From positions 16,053 through 80,052 of the forward strand of contig NZ_JAUMTZ010000002.1 of assembly GCF_030530945.1 (NCBI RefSeq): 64,000 nucleotides of DNA. The letters run 5' to 3'. The notes beneath the pieces are model-generated. The model saw only the letters and a program-made list of their open reading frames with translations, searched no databases and was not told the DNA's origin. A program made the position numbers and the translations under genes. This DNA comes from Kocuria sp. Lineage in GTDB: Bacteria; Actinomycetota; Actinomycetes; Actinomycetales; Micrococcaceae. Positions within the stretch are counted from its first letter, which is position 1, and the number at the start of each line of letters is the position of its first letter. This document shows positions 8,977-17,227 of the stretch, in pieces.

Positions 8977-9396
8977 TCAGGGGCTGACACGAAGCACCTG
9001 CCACCAGCCCGTGGCCTGGTCGCGCGTGAGGTCGAAGGTGCGGATGATCCCCGCCTCGGCGGGTGCGGCCTGGACCCGCCAGTACTCGCGGTCCACCACA
9101 CTGGTGGCACTCTCCCGGGGCACGCGCTCCTCCGTGTCCCACCAGTTGCACCGCTCGAACCAGTGGATGACGGGCTGGAGCACCCGCAGCTCGCGTCCCC
9201 GGTAGACCAGTGCGCAGGGATCAAGGGCGGCGTTGCAGCGCACGGCCACCCCCTCTGGGCGGGAGTGCGACGGGGGCCCCACCGCCGGCTCCCCCACCTC
9301 TGGGACACCCCCGCCGATGACGGGCACCCCGGCCCAGGGGTCCTCGCACCGCACGACCCCGGCCTTGTGGATCTCCCTCGCGTCCAGCGCGGTCAT
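8977..9396 (-). CDS. DUF6504 family protein, SOS-regulated
   Basis: This 139-residue protein matches what I recall of the DUF6504 family, which in other actinobacteria is usually encoded next to imuB (Y-family polymerase-like) and dnaE2. Visible features are the central ELRVLQPVIHWFERCNWWDT and WRVQAA segments and the C-terminal WWQVLRV, rich in tryptophan and suggestive of a small beta-fold. There are no membrane segments. The start has GGGGAG upstream, and its own LexA box lies 22 bp before the start, so it is expected to be SOS-induced independently of dnaE2 downstream. Its function is unknown; a role as mutasome accessory is inferred from context only. Confidence 0.75.
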   Translation of the reverse strand: MTALDAREIHKAGVVRCEDPWAGVPVIGGGVPEVGEPAVGPPSHSRPEGVAVRCNAALDPCALVYRGRELRVLQPVIHWFERCNWWDTEERVPRESATSVVDREYWRVQAAPAEAGIIRTFDLTRDQATGWWQVLRVSP

Positions 9397-9418
9397 GGTG
9401 GACCACTCCCCTTCGCAT

Positions 9419-9434
9419 TCGAAGATGTGTTCGA
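9419..9434. promoter_or_regulatory. LexA (SOS) box of the DUF6504 gene
   Basis: TCGAAGATGTGTTCGA has one mismatch to TCGAAC-N4-GTTCGA and lies 22 bp upstream of the start codon at 9396. It is the second SOS box within about 520 bp. Confidence 0.85.
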
Positions 9435-9572
9435 TACGAAAGACGGTGCCAAGGCGGTCCGACACGCATAAGCGACCCGCGGCGTCGTCCGCCGTGCAGG
9501 TGTGCCCGGAACGGGACGAGCCGGGAGGGCACGCGGGGAGCCGGTCCTCGCGAGACAGGGGCGGAGGGGTGG

Positions 9573-11063
9573 TCAGGCCTCGAAGAGTCCGCGGCCGATG
9601 TAGTCCCCCGGGTCCTCGGAGACGCCCGGTGGAACGGCGAAGAGCCCGGAGCCGGTGTGGCGGAGGTACTCGCTCAGCGCGTCCTCGCGGGCGAGCTTGT
9701 TCTGCAGGGGCACGAAGCCCGTGGCCGGGTCCTTGACCATGGCGATGAAGAACAGGCCCACGTCCATGTTGCCCAGGGTGTCGGTGCCGTCCGCGTAGTT
9801 GTAGCCGCGGCGCAGCATCTGCACACCGCCGTTGCTGTCCGGGTGCGCCAGGCGCACGTGGGAGTCCGCGGGGACGATCGGCTGGTTGCCCGAGCCCATC
9901 ATGGTCAGGTCCACGGGGGTGAACTCCTCGCCCCCGGACAGCGGGGCACCCGTGCCCTTGGTGCGCCCCACGATCTTCTCCTGCCCGGAGAGGGACTCCC
10001 GGTCCCACGTCTCCAGGATCATGCGGATCCGCCGGGCCACCAGGTAGGTGCCGCCCCGGAGCCAGGAGTCGTCCGTGACCCACACGTGGTCGTGGATCGC
10101 GCCGGTGTCCTCGGCCTTGAGGTTGGCCGTGCCGTCCTTGAACCCGAAGAGGTTCCGGGGCGTGGTCTGCTCGGTGGAGGTCGAGGAGGTGCGCCCGAAC
10201 CCCAGCTGCATCCAGCGGGTGGAGACCACCCCGAAGCCCATGCGGATCAGGTTGTGCACGGCGTGGACGGCCACCTGGGGGTCGTCGGCGCAGGCCTGGA
10301 TGCACAGGTCCCCGCCCGTGCGGGCGTCCTCCAGCCGGTCCCCCGGGAAGTGGGGCAGCTCCACCAGGCCCTTCGGGAGGTGGCGCGCGAGACCGAAGCG
10401 GTCCTTGCCGGAGGCGTCCCGGAACAGGGAGCGCCCGAATCCCACGGTCACGGTCAGGTGGGCCGCGCTGAGGTCGTGGGCCTCGCCCGTGTCCTGGGGC
10501 GGTGCGTACTCGGAGCCGCCGTCGAAGCCGGTCTCGGTGACGTCCAGGCCCCGGGTGATCCGCCGGCACGCGGCCGTCCACCTCGTGAGCAGGGCGACCA
10601 GCTCGTCGCGGTCCTCGGTGAGCACGTTGAGGGACGCGAAGCACAGCCGGTCCTGGGCGGGCGTCACGATCCCGGCCTGGTGCTCGCCGTGGAACTCCAC
10701 GACGTCGTCGGGCTCGTCCCCGCCCAGGGCGTCTCCGACCGCGGCTGCAGCCGGGGGCCCGGCCAGACCCAGACCGGCGCCCACCGCGAGCGCACCGGCC
10801 CCGGTGCCGAAGAGGGCCCGCCGGGAGACGCCGCGGCGTTCCCGGGCCTCCGAAACCCGTCCGGGGTCCTCCGCGCCGGAGGTGACCCCCGGGCGGTCTC
10901 CCGCGGGCAGGGTCCCGGCGCTCGCCCAGGGCGCCCGGGCGGCGTCGGCCTCCCTGCTGGTGCCGGGTTCCTGGGCAGGGCCGGGAGGCTGCGCGGTGCC
11001 GGGGTTCTCGGAGCGGCTCCCGGGACGACGCCGGGCGCGGCCCCGGGGGCGATCCGGGGACAT
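9573..11063 (-). CDS. efeB: EfeB Dyp-type heme peroxidase, Tat-exported
   Basis: EfeB is the periplasmic or extracytoplasmic DyP peroxidase of the EfeUOB system, implicated in ferrous iron oxidation or iron release from heme. The 496-residue protein has a twin-arginine signal, SRRALFGTGAGALAVGAG, near residue 80. The Dyp-family GFKDGTANL (GxxDG) motif carrying the catalytic aspartate follows, and RRGYNYADGT sits near the C-terminus. The roughly 75 residues before the twin arginine are long and Pro/Arg-rich, but I see no better downstream start. It begins 4 bp after efeO stops and is the last gene of efeU-efeO-efeB. Confidence 0.93.
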   Translation of the reverse strand: MSPDRPRGRARRRPGSRSENPGTAQPPGPAQEPGTSREADAARAPWASAGTLPAGDRPGVTSGAEDPGRVSEARERRGVSRRALFGTGAGALAVGAGLGLAGPPAAAAVGDALGGDEPDDVVEFHGEHQAGIVTPAQDRLCFASLNVLTEDRDELVALLTRWTAACRRITRGLDVTETGFDGGSEYAPPQDTGEAHDLSAAHLTVTVGFGRSLFRDASGKDRFGLARHLPKGLVELPHFPGDRLEDARTGGDLCIQACADDPQVAVHAVHNLIRMGFGVVSTRWMQLGFGRTSSTSTEQTTPRNLFGFKDGTANLKAEDTGAIHDHVWVTDDSWLRGGTYLVARRIRMILETWDRESLSGQEKIVGRTKGTGAPLSGGEEFTPVDLTMMGSGNQPIVPADSHVRLAHPDSNGGVQMLRRGYNYADGTDTLGNMDVGLFFIAMVKDPATGFVPLQNKLAREDALSEYLRHTGSGLFAVPPGVSEDPGDYIGRGLFEA

Positions 11064-11066
11064 CGA

Positions 11067-12233
11067 CTACTCGACCACCTTTTCCGTGACGGTGGACAGC
11101 GGCTCGGACAGGGCGTTCACGGCGTCGGAGAGCTTCTTGACGTCGTCCTTGCTGAGCTTGTCGTAGGTGACGAAGCCGTCACCGGACCTGTGCGTGTCGA
11201 GCAGCTTCTGCAGCTCCCCGAACCGGGTCTTGAGGGTGGAGTTCAGCTCGGCGTCGCGCTTCTCGAGCAGCGGGGAGAGGTCCTCGTACGCGATGCGGGC
11301 GCCGTCCACGTTGGCCTGGAAGTCCCACAGGTCCGTGTGGGACCAGGTCTCCTCCTCGCCGGTGACCTTGCCGGTCGCCACCTCGTCGAGCAGCTCCTTG
11401 GCACCGTTGGAGAGCTGGTCGGCGGTGAAGGTGATGTCGCGGGTGCGGTCGTGGAGGGTCTGGGTGTCCGTGACGAGCTGGTCCGCCAGGGCGTCCCGGT
11501 CCTTCTGCGCCAGGGCGGTGTAGCCGGTGGCGGGGGGCCACAGGTCCTTCTCGATGCGGTGCCAGCCGGTCCACTTCTGGCCCTTCTCGAGGTCCGCCTC
11601 GCGCAGGTCCAGCTTGGGGTCCAGGTCCCCGAAGGACTCGGCCACGGGCTCGATGCGCTCCCAGTGCATGCGCACGGGTGCGTAGAGCTCGCGGGCCTTC
11701 TCATCGTCACCGCTGCGGTACGCCTCGGCGAACTCCTTGGTGCCGCTGAGCAGCTGCTCGGCCTGGTCTTTGACGTAGGACGCGTACTGGGTGGTGGCCT
11801 GGTTCTTCAGGTCGCCGTCCTGGGCGTCGGCCTGGGTGCCGCCCTCCCCCTTGGTCACGGTGAAGTCCCCGCGGATGCCGTCCCCCACCATGCCGGGCTT
11901 GCACGCGGTGAAGTACTTGCCCTCCGGTGCGGTGACCGTGAGCTGCCGGTTCAGGCCCGGGGCGATGTTCTCCACCTCGCCCACGATCCGCAGCCCGTCC
12001 TCGCCGAGGAGGTAGAACTCGGTGACCTTGGAGCCGTCGTTCTTGACGTCGAAGCGCAGGGTGCCGGACGGCGCCTCCGTGGTCGAGACCTCGCACTTGT
12101 CGTCGGTGCTGGTCACGGAGATCGTGCCGTCGTCCTTGCCGCCGGACTGGTCGTTGGGCTGGCACGCGGAGAGGGTGAAGAGCAGGCCCGTGGCTGTCAC
12201 CAGGGCGGGCAGGGTCGTGGCTGTACGGGGCAT
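11067..12233 (-). CDS. efeO: EfeO iron-binding lipoprotein (cupredoxin plus M75 domain)
   Basis: EfeO delivers iron to the EfeU permease from the outer face of the membrane. The 388-residue precursor has a signal peptide ending in the lipobox LSAC (cysteine near residue 24). A cupredoxin-like N-terminal domain of about 110 residues follows, then a C-terminal imelysin/M75 domain. Candidate metal-site motifs are HWERIEP and GWHRIEKDLW. It lies 76 bp downstream of efeU and 4 bp upstream of efeB, consistent with one iron-repressed operon. Confidence 0.93.
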   Translation of the reverse strand: MPRTATTLPALVTATGLLFTLSACQPNDQSGGKDDGTISVTSTDDKCEVSTTEAPSGTLRFDVKNDGSKVTEFYLLGEDGLRIVGEVENIAPGLNRQLTVTAPEGKYFTACKPGMVGDGIRGDFTVTKGEGGTQADAQDGDLKNQATTQYASYVKDQAEQLLSGTKEFAEAYRSGDDEKARELYAPVRMHWERIEPVAESFGDLDPKLDLREADLEKGQKWTGWHRIEKDLWPPATGYTALAQKDRDALADQLVTDTQTLHDRTRDITFTADQLSNGAKELLDEVATGKVTGEEETWSHTDLWDFQANVDGARIAYEDLSPLLEKRDAELNSTLKTRFGELQKLLDTHRSGDGFVTYDKLSKDDVKKLSDAVNALSEPLSTVTEKVVE

Positions 12234-12309
12234 CGTGGTCCTCGGTCTCGGCCGTCGACGGCGACGGCGGTGGGTCGGGTCGGTGGATCGGGTCGGGTGG
12301 CGGGGTGGT

Positions 12310-13173
12310 TCAGGCGGCGGTGGTCACCGGGGTGCCCGCCCGGGCGGGGGTCTTCCGGGATCCCCCGGCGCGCGAGCGCAGCACGAACAGCGGCATGACC
12401 ACCAGCACGTAGAGCCACCACACGGTGAACTCGAGCCAGGTGGTGGCCGGGGAGAAGTTGAAGACGCCCTTGAGCAGCACCCCGTACCAGCTGGTGGGCG
12501 GGATGGCGGCGGAGACGTCGAACGCGAGGGAGTTCAGTCCGGGCAGCACCCCGGCCTCCTGCAGGTCGTGGAAGCCGTAGGCCAGGACACCGGCGGCGAC
12601 GACCACCAGGAAGCCCCCGGTCCAGCGGAAGAAGGTGGAGAGGTTCAGGCGCAGCAGCCCGCGGGTGATGGCCCACGCGATGCCCACGGCCACGAGGATC
12701 CCGAGCACCGCGGCCAGGGTGGGACCCAGCATTCCACCCGCTCCACCGTTGGCGCGGGTGGCGGCCCACAGGAACAGGGCGGTCTCCAGGCCCTCCCGGC
12801 CCACGCTCAGCGCGCCGAGGGCCACGATGCCGATCGCGGAGCCCTCCACGGCCACGGCCGCGCGGGACTCGAGCTCGTGCTTCATGTTCCGGGAGGCGGC
12901 GGCCATCCAGAAGATCATCCAGGTCACGAAGCCCACCGCGATGATCGACAGCGACCCGCCGATCGTTTCCTGCGCCTCGAAGGTGAGGGTGGAGGGGCCG
13001 AAGGTCAGGACCGCCCCGAAGGCCAGGGCCACCACGATCGCCGCGGTGACGCCCAGCCACAGCGGGCGCAGGGCGCGGTGGTGGCCCACCCGCTTGAGGT
13101 AGCCCACCAGGATGGCGACGATCAGCGCGGCTTCGAGCCCCTCGCGCAGGCCGATCAGAAATGTTTGGAACAT
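12310..13173 (-). CDS. efeU: EfeU high-affinity iron permease (FTR1 family)
   Basis: EfeU is the membrane permease of the EfeUOB iron importer. The 287-residue protein has about seven hydrophobic segments and both REGLE iron-binding motifs of the FTR1 family: GLREGLEAALIV near the N-terminus and VGREGLETALFLW near residue 120. The ATG at 13173 has GGAG 8 nt upstream. An iron box ends about 20 bp before the start, so repression by an IdeR/DtxR-type regulator when iron is plentiful is likely. Confidence 0.95.
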   Translation of the reverse strand: MFQTFLIGLREGLEAALIVAILVGYLKRVGHHRALRPLWLGVTAAIVVALAFGAVLTFGPSTLTFEAQETIGGSLSIIAVGFVTWMIFWMAAASRNMKHELESRAAVAVEGSAIGIVALGALSVGREGLETALFLWAATRANGGAGGMLGPTLAAVLGILVAVGIAWAITRGLLRLNLSTFFRWTGGFLVVVAAGVLAYGFHDLQEAGVLPGLNSLAFDVSAAIPPTSWYGVLLKGVFNFSPATTWLEFTVWWLYVLVVMPLFVLRSRAGGSRKTPARAGTPVTTAA

Positions 13174-13193
13174 GGCATCGTCTCCGAATCCCC

Positions 13194-13212
13194 TGAGGTT
13201 AGGCACGCCTAA
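13194..13212. promoter_or_regulatory. IdeR/DtxR iron box of efeUOB
   Basis: TGAGGTTAGGCACGCCTAA matches the DtxR/IdeR consensus TTAGGTTAGGCTAACCTAA at 15 of 19 positions, with the inner palindrome TTAGGCACGCCTAA intact. It sits 21 bp upstream of efeU. Confidence 0.85.
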
Positions 13213-13283
13213 GTCATGCGGGGTCAAAGTAGCACGTGTCACCCGCCGCGGAGGGCTCGCGCGGGTGTGTGTCGTGGTGCGTG

Positions 13284-13781
13284 TCAGGCGGGCTGCGCGA
13301 CGGCCGCGAAGACCGCCCCCGTGACCTTCGCGAGGTCCTGCGGGGCGAGGCCCACGTCGAAGCCGCGGCGACCCCCGGAGACGTAGATCCGCTCAAGGCC
13401 CCGGGCACCTGCGTCCACGACCGTGGGCAGGTGGGTGCGCTGGCCGAGGGGGCTGACTCCCCCGAGCACGTAGCCGGTCAGGCGCTGCACGTCCGCGGGG
13501 TCCGCGAGGCGCGCCTTCTTCGCACCCAGTGCGGCCGCGGCGGCCTTGAGGTCCGCCCGCGCCGCCACCGGCACCACGCACACCCCGAACCCACCGTGCT
13601 CCAGCGCCACCACGAGGGTCTTGAACACGCTCTGCGGATCCAGCCCCAGTGCCTCGGCGGCCTCCGTGCCGTAGGACTGCACACGGGGGTCGTGCTCGTA
13701 GGGCAGTTCCTCGAACGCGACGCCCGCCGCCGTCAGTGCCTGGGTGGCCGGCGTGGCCGAACTCTTCTTCCTGGCCGCCAT
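13284..13781 (-). CDS. ybaK: Cys-tRNA(Pro) deacylase YbaK
   Basis: YbaK hydrolyses Cys-tRNA(Pro) formed by ProRS mischarging and belongs to the YbaK/ProX editing family. The 165-residue size is typical. SVFKTLVVAL contains the conserved lysine, and LGGVSPLGQR is the other family signature. It starts MAARKKSSATPATQ, with GGACGAG upstream. It is transcribed away from the thioesterase gene and is not obviously part of an operon. Confidence 0.92.
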   Translation of the reverse strand: MAARKKSSATPATQALTAAGVAFEELPYEHDPRVQSYGTEAAEALGLDPQSVFKTLVVALEHGGFGVCVVPVAARADLKAAAAALGAKKARLADPADVQRLTGYVLGGVSPLGQRTHLPTVVDAGARGLERIYVSGGRRGFDVGLAPQDLAKVTGAVFAAVAQPA

Positions 13782-14150
13782 CTCTCGTCCTTTCCGTCTC
13801 GTCCGTCCGCCGGGTGGGGACGCACCGGGCGGTCACCGACCCCCGCGGGCGGACCCCCGAGTACTGTGGACACGAGCCCGCCGCGCGGACGGTGCGTGTC
13901 CCGGTCCTCCGAGCCTACGACCCTCCCGCCGCACGGACGAGCACCCCCCGCACCACCGCTCTCGGCACCACCGGCCCCCGCGCCACGTCCACCCCGCCAC
14001 CGTTCTTCCCCGCCCGTGCTGCTCCGTCACCCGTCCCCCACGACGGCGCCCCCGCACGGCGGTCACGCGAGGCGGGGCTGTGAGGTGGGACCACCGCGTG
14101 ACGCCCCCGGCGGCCCGCACCCCGTCCCAGGATCCAGGAGGCCCGGCACG
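13782..14150. other. Divergent intergenic region between ybaK and the thioesterase gene
   Basis: This 369-bp stretch separates two divergent genes and should contain both promoters. It is rich in CACC/CCGCC runs. I see no RNA gene, repeat pair or recognisable operator, apart from AGGAGG at its right end, which serves the TTG start at 14151. Confidence 0.4.
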
Positions 14151-14939
14151 TTGGCCACGACCCCACCCCCCGGCACCACCTCTCTGCCCGCGGCACCACC
14201 TCCCGCCACGGCCCTGGCGCGCTGGTCCACCGCAGGCTCCCCGCGCCGCCGCCTCGTGCTCTTCCCCCACGCCGGCGCCGGAGCCCTGGCCGGACGGGCG
14301 CTGCAGGAGACCGGCACCGAGGTGCTCGTCCACCGCCGCCCTGCCCGGGAGTCCCGGATGGTCGAGGACTCACCCGCTGACGTCCCCGGCCTCGCCCGAG
14401 AGGCCCTGGCCGTGCTGCTGCCGGTGCTGGACGCGGACGAGCTCCCCACGGCCGTCCTGGGGCACTCCTTCGGGGCGCTGCTCGCCGCGGAGGTCGCCGC
14501 CGCGCTGGAGCGCGAGCGTCCCGGCAGGCTGTGCCGGGTGGCGCTGTCCGCGAAGGCCGCGCCGCCCGCCCCGGACCCCCACCTCGCCCGCGCGCTCGCG
14601 GACGACGACGCCCTGGCCGCCTGGGTGCTCGGGCTCGGCGGCACCCCCGAGGAGCTGCTCGCGGACCCGGAGCTGCGGCAGCTCGTGCTGAGCCCGCTGC
14701 GCCTGGACCTGACCGCGTCCCTGGCCCACACGGATCCCGCGCCCCGGCTGCGCACCCCCCTGCTGCTCGTGAGCGCGGACGGGGACCCCACGGCGTCGGC
14801 GGAGGACATGACCGGGTGGGCGCGCGAGGCGGAGACGCCCGTGCAGACGCTGACGGTGCCCGGGGGCCACCACGCCCTGTTCGAGCACGCGGACGCCGTG
14901 CTGCGGGCCCTGTGGGGCGCGGACGGGCAGCCGCGATGA
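14151..14939 (+). CDS. Type II thioesterase (alpha/beta hydrolase)
   Basis: Type II thioesterases clear stalled or misprimed acyl groups from carrier proteins of NRPS and PKS enzymes. The 262-residue protein has the early RRLVLFPHAGAG motif, the nucleophile elbow GHSFGA (serine near residue 107) and a late PGGHHALFE segment supplying the histidine. All are typical of the GrsT/RifR family. The start is a TTG at 14151 with a perfect AGGAGG 9 nt upstream; no ATG or GTG fits as well. The PPTase gene overlaps its stop by ATGA. Its likely client is the single-module NRPS encoded on the opposite strand (17224-21345), because no other carrier-protein enzyme is in view. Confidence 0.85.
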   Translation: MATTPPPGTTSLPAAPPPATALARWSTAGSPRRRLVLFPHAGAGALAGRALQETGTEVLVHRRPARESRMVEDSPADVPGLAREALAVLLPVLDADELPTAVLGHSFGALLAAEVAAALERERPGRLCRVALSAKAAPPAPDPHLARALADDDALAAWVLGLGGTPEELLADPELRQLVLSPLRLDLTASLAHTDPAPRLRTPLLLVSADGDPTASAEDMTGWAREAETPVQTLTVPGGHHALFEHADAVLRALWGADGQPR

Positions 14940-15712
14940 GCGCCGGGACCACCGCGGTGCGCCAGCCCGTGTGGGCGCAGCACCGGCGCCGCGTGCCCGG
15001 AGCCCCGGCGGACCTGACCCTGCACGTGCTGCCCCTCGCCGAGCTCTCGCCGTGGGCGTTCTCCGCCGCGGACTGCCTCGGGGAGGCGGAGCAGGAGAGG
15101 CTCCGGCGCGTGCAGGAGACCCGGGCGCGGGAGCTGTTCCTGGTCTCCCGGGTGGCCCTGCGCCACGTCCTCGCACACCGGCTGGGCTGCCGGGCGCACG
15201 AGGTGCCGCTCGTGCACGACCCCGTGACCGGGGCCCCGCGCGAGATCCACGGACGCGCCGGTGCCGTGACGGGTGCCCCGGACGCAGGACCCGAGCTCGC
15301 GGCGTCCGCCCCGTTCGGGGTGCAACCAGTGCACTTCTCCCTCTCCCGCACCCGTGGCGTGGTGGCCGTGCTCACGGCCCAGCGTGCGGTGGGTGTGGAC
15401 GTGGAGCGGCTGCAGAGCCCCGTGGAGGCGGACGTGCTGCTGGACGTGCTGCACCCCGCGGACCGGCAGCGGATCGCCCGGCTGCGCGGGCGGCGTCGCG
15501 CGGCGGAGGTGACCCGCACCTGGGTGCGGGTGGAGGCGCTCGTGAAGGCCTGGCAGACGGGGCTCGCCCGGGACCCGGCGGGAATCCACATCGGAGCGTC
15601 CGCGCGCGCCGGCTACGGGCACGGGTGGCACGTGAGCGACGTGCGCACCGCCACCCGGGAGAACGCCCGCCTGGCCGTGGCATGGCAGACGGACCCCGGC
15701 CCGGTGGGCTGA
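14936..15712 (+). CDS. 4'-phosphopantetheinyl transferase (Sfp type)
   Basis: This enzyme transfers phosphopantetheine from CoA to carrier-protein serines, converting them to the active holo form. The 258-residue, two-lobed protein has the Mg-binding motif AVGVDVERL near residue 150 and the downstream WVRVEALVKAW, equivalent to WxxKExxxK. The usual KE lysine is valine here, a variation I believe occurs in actinobacterial members. HFSLSRTRG precedes the first motif, as in Sfp. It is translationally coupled (ATGA) to the thioesterase. A local PPTase beside a PCP-containing NRPS suggests a dedicated pair, although it could also serve other carrier proteins. Confidence 0.87.
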   Translation: MSAGTTAVRQPVWAQHRRRVPGAPADLTLHVLPLAELSPWAFSAADCLGEAEQERLRRVQETRARELFLVSRVALRHVLAHRLGCRAHEVPLVHDPVTGAPREIHGRAGAVTGAPDAGPELAASAPFGVQPVHFSLSRTRGVVAVLTAQRAVGVDVERLQSPVEADVLLDVLHPADRQRIARLRGRRRAAEVTRTWVRVEALVKAWQTGLARDPAGIHIGASARAGYGHGWHVSDVRTATRENARLAVAWQTDPGPVG

Positions 15713-15793
15713 GGTCCGTCCGCGGTCACGCCGTCCGTGACCGTCTCGTCTCCCGCGGCGCCCCGGGACGGCATCCCGGGACGCGGCGGGCGA

Positions 15794-17227
15794 CTACTCG
15801 GGGCTCGTCCCCGTCCGCCGACGCCGCGCGGGCGTCTTCTCGGGCCTGACCACGGCCGCTGCCGCACCCTTGGAGACCCGGGTGACCAGCCGCTCGAGCG
15901 GACCGGTGCCCACCGCCTGCTGCCACGCCACCGCGAACAGTGCCGCGACCACGAGCTGGACGAAGAACCAGAACCACGGGGTGGTGTCCGTCCACACGAG
16001 GCCCAGGAACACCAGGTGGGAGACGTACAGGGTCAGCGTCATGGAGCCCATGGCACCCAGCCAGGTGAGCCACTTGCCGATCACACGGCTCAGCAGCAGG
16101 AACGCGCCGAGCGCCACCATGGCCAGCCCTGCGCTCTCGAACAGGGCGAAGGGGGTGTTGGTGTGCGGCCCGGAGAGCAGCAGCCACAGGTTGGTGGTGT
16201 CCGGCATCTGGGGGTCCGGGCCGTAGACCTGGATGTTCCAGACGTCGTCCGAGGTCATCCACGGGGTCGCGTCGATCAGACGGTCCTCGAGGTCGAAGCG
16301 CATGAGCATCAGCATGGACACCCCGCGGGCCACCGCGGCGGTCACGGCGCCCACGATCACGAGCAGCACCTGCACCCGGTCGCGGGACAGCGGGAGCCTA
16401 CCGAGCGCCATGCCCAGGCAGATGAACGTCATCCACGTCAGGGCCGGGTAGGTGCCGGTGAGGAACAGCTGCGCGAGGACCGTGACCGGGCTGGTGAGCA
16501 GCTCCGCGTAGCTGGGGTTGCTGTAGACGTGGGCCGGCAGCACCGACAGGGACCACTGCATGAGGAACGGCATGATCACGCCGAAGGCCACGGCGGACGC
16601 CAGCAGCCACCGCACGCCCAGGAGCGTGAAGGGGATGGCCAGGAGGAACATCAGGCCGTAGTAGATCAGGATGTCGTCCACCGGCAGGGCGATCAGGTTG
16701 ACGGTGAGCCCGATCAGGAACAGCACGAGCGCGCGCACCAGGATCGAGACCCGTGCGCGGGTGCCGTCGCGGCCGCGGCGGGGGTTGCGCCCGCCCGTCA
16801 TGAACGCGAGGCTCACGCCGGCCAGGGTGGCGAACAGCGCCGCGGAGTGCCCCGCGAACAGCCGCCACTCCAGGGACGGGTTGCCATCGGCGTCGGCCAC
16901 GGCCGGCAGCACGTGCACGGCCACCATGCCCACCAGGGCGAAGCCGCGGGCCACGTCCACGCCCATGATCCGGCGCTTGGTGCGCCGCCCGTCCGCGCTC
17001 GTCACGTTGCGGGTCGCCGCACCCTGCCGGGGCGCGGAGGTGGAGCGGGGCGGTGCGGTGACCACGGGCGTCGCCGCCGTCCACAGCTCGCTCTCGGCGG
17101 CGGTGCGGCCCTCGTCGCCGCGGTCCCCGAGCCACACCTCGCGCGGTGGCCGCCGGCCCGGCACGGGCCGCTGCCCCACCGGGAGGTCGCCCTCCACGAC
17201 GTCCTCGTTGAGACTCTGCTGGGTCAT
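15794..17227 (-). CDS. Polytopic membrane acyltransferase-like protein (DUF1624/DUF418, YeiB-like)
   Basis: The 477-residue protein has a roughly 90-residue soluble N-terminus followed by about ten membrane segments. The motif RRIMGVDVARGFALVGMVAVH is typical of the heparan-alpha-glucosaminide N-acetyltransferase/YeiB group, which moves acyl groups across or at the membrane. Further signatures are GHSAALFATLAGVSLAF and the C-terminal LTLYVSHLVFLGL of DUF418 proteins. It overlaps the NRPS gene by ATGA and so is translationally coupled to it. This suggests it modifies or helps export the NRPS product, but that is inference; the donor and acceptor are unknown. Confidence 0.8.
   Translation of the reverse strand: MTQQSLNEDVVEGDLPVGQRPVPGRRPPREVWLGDRGDEGRTAAESELWTAATPVVTAPPRSTSAPRQGAATRNVTSADGRRTKRRIMGVDVARGFALVGMVAVHVLPAVADADGNPSLEWRLFAGHSAALFATLAGVSLAFMTGGRNPRRGRDGTRARVSILVRALVLFLIGLTVNLIALPVDDILIYYGLMFLLAIPFTLLGVRWLLASAVAFGVIMPFLMQWSLSVLPAHVYSNPSYAELLTSPVTVLAQLFLTGTYPALTWMTFICLGMALGRLPLSRDRVQVLLVIVGAVTAAVARGVSMLMLMRFDLEDRLIDATPWMTSDDVWNIQVYGPDPQMPDTTNLWLLLSGPHTNTPFALFESAGLAMVALGAFLLLSRVIGKWLTWLGAMGSMTLTLYVSHLVFLGLVWTDTTPWFWFFVQLVVAALFAVAWQQAVGTGPLERLVTRVSKGAAAAVVRPEKTPARRRRTGTSPE

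Noticed and set aside
4263..8987. A 1574-codon open frame on the plus strand opposite App1 and dnaE2
   Set aside because: It is antisense to well-supported genes and its translation is His/Val/Gly-rich without any family motif; such long open shadows are expected at this GC content.
9657..12398. A 913-codon plus-strand frame opposite efeB and efeO
   Set aside because: Same artefact: antisense to conserved efeUOB genes, no domain signatures.
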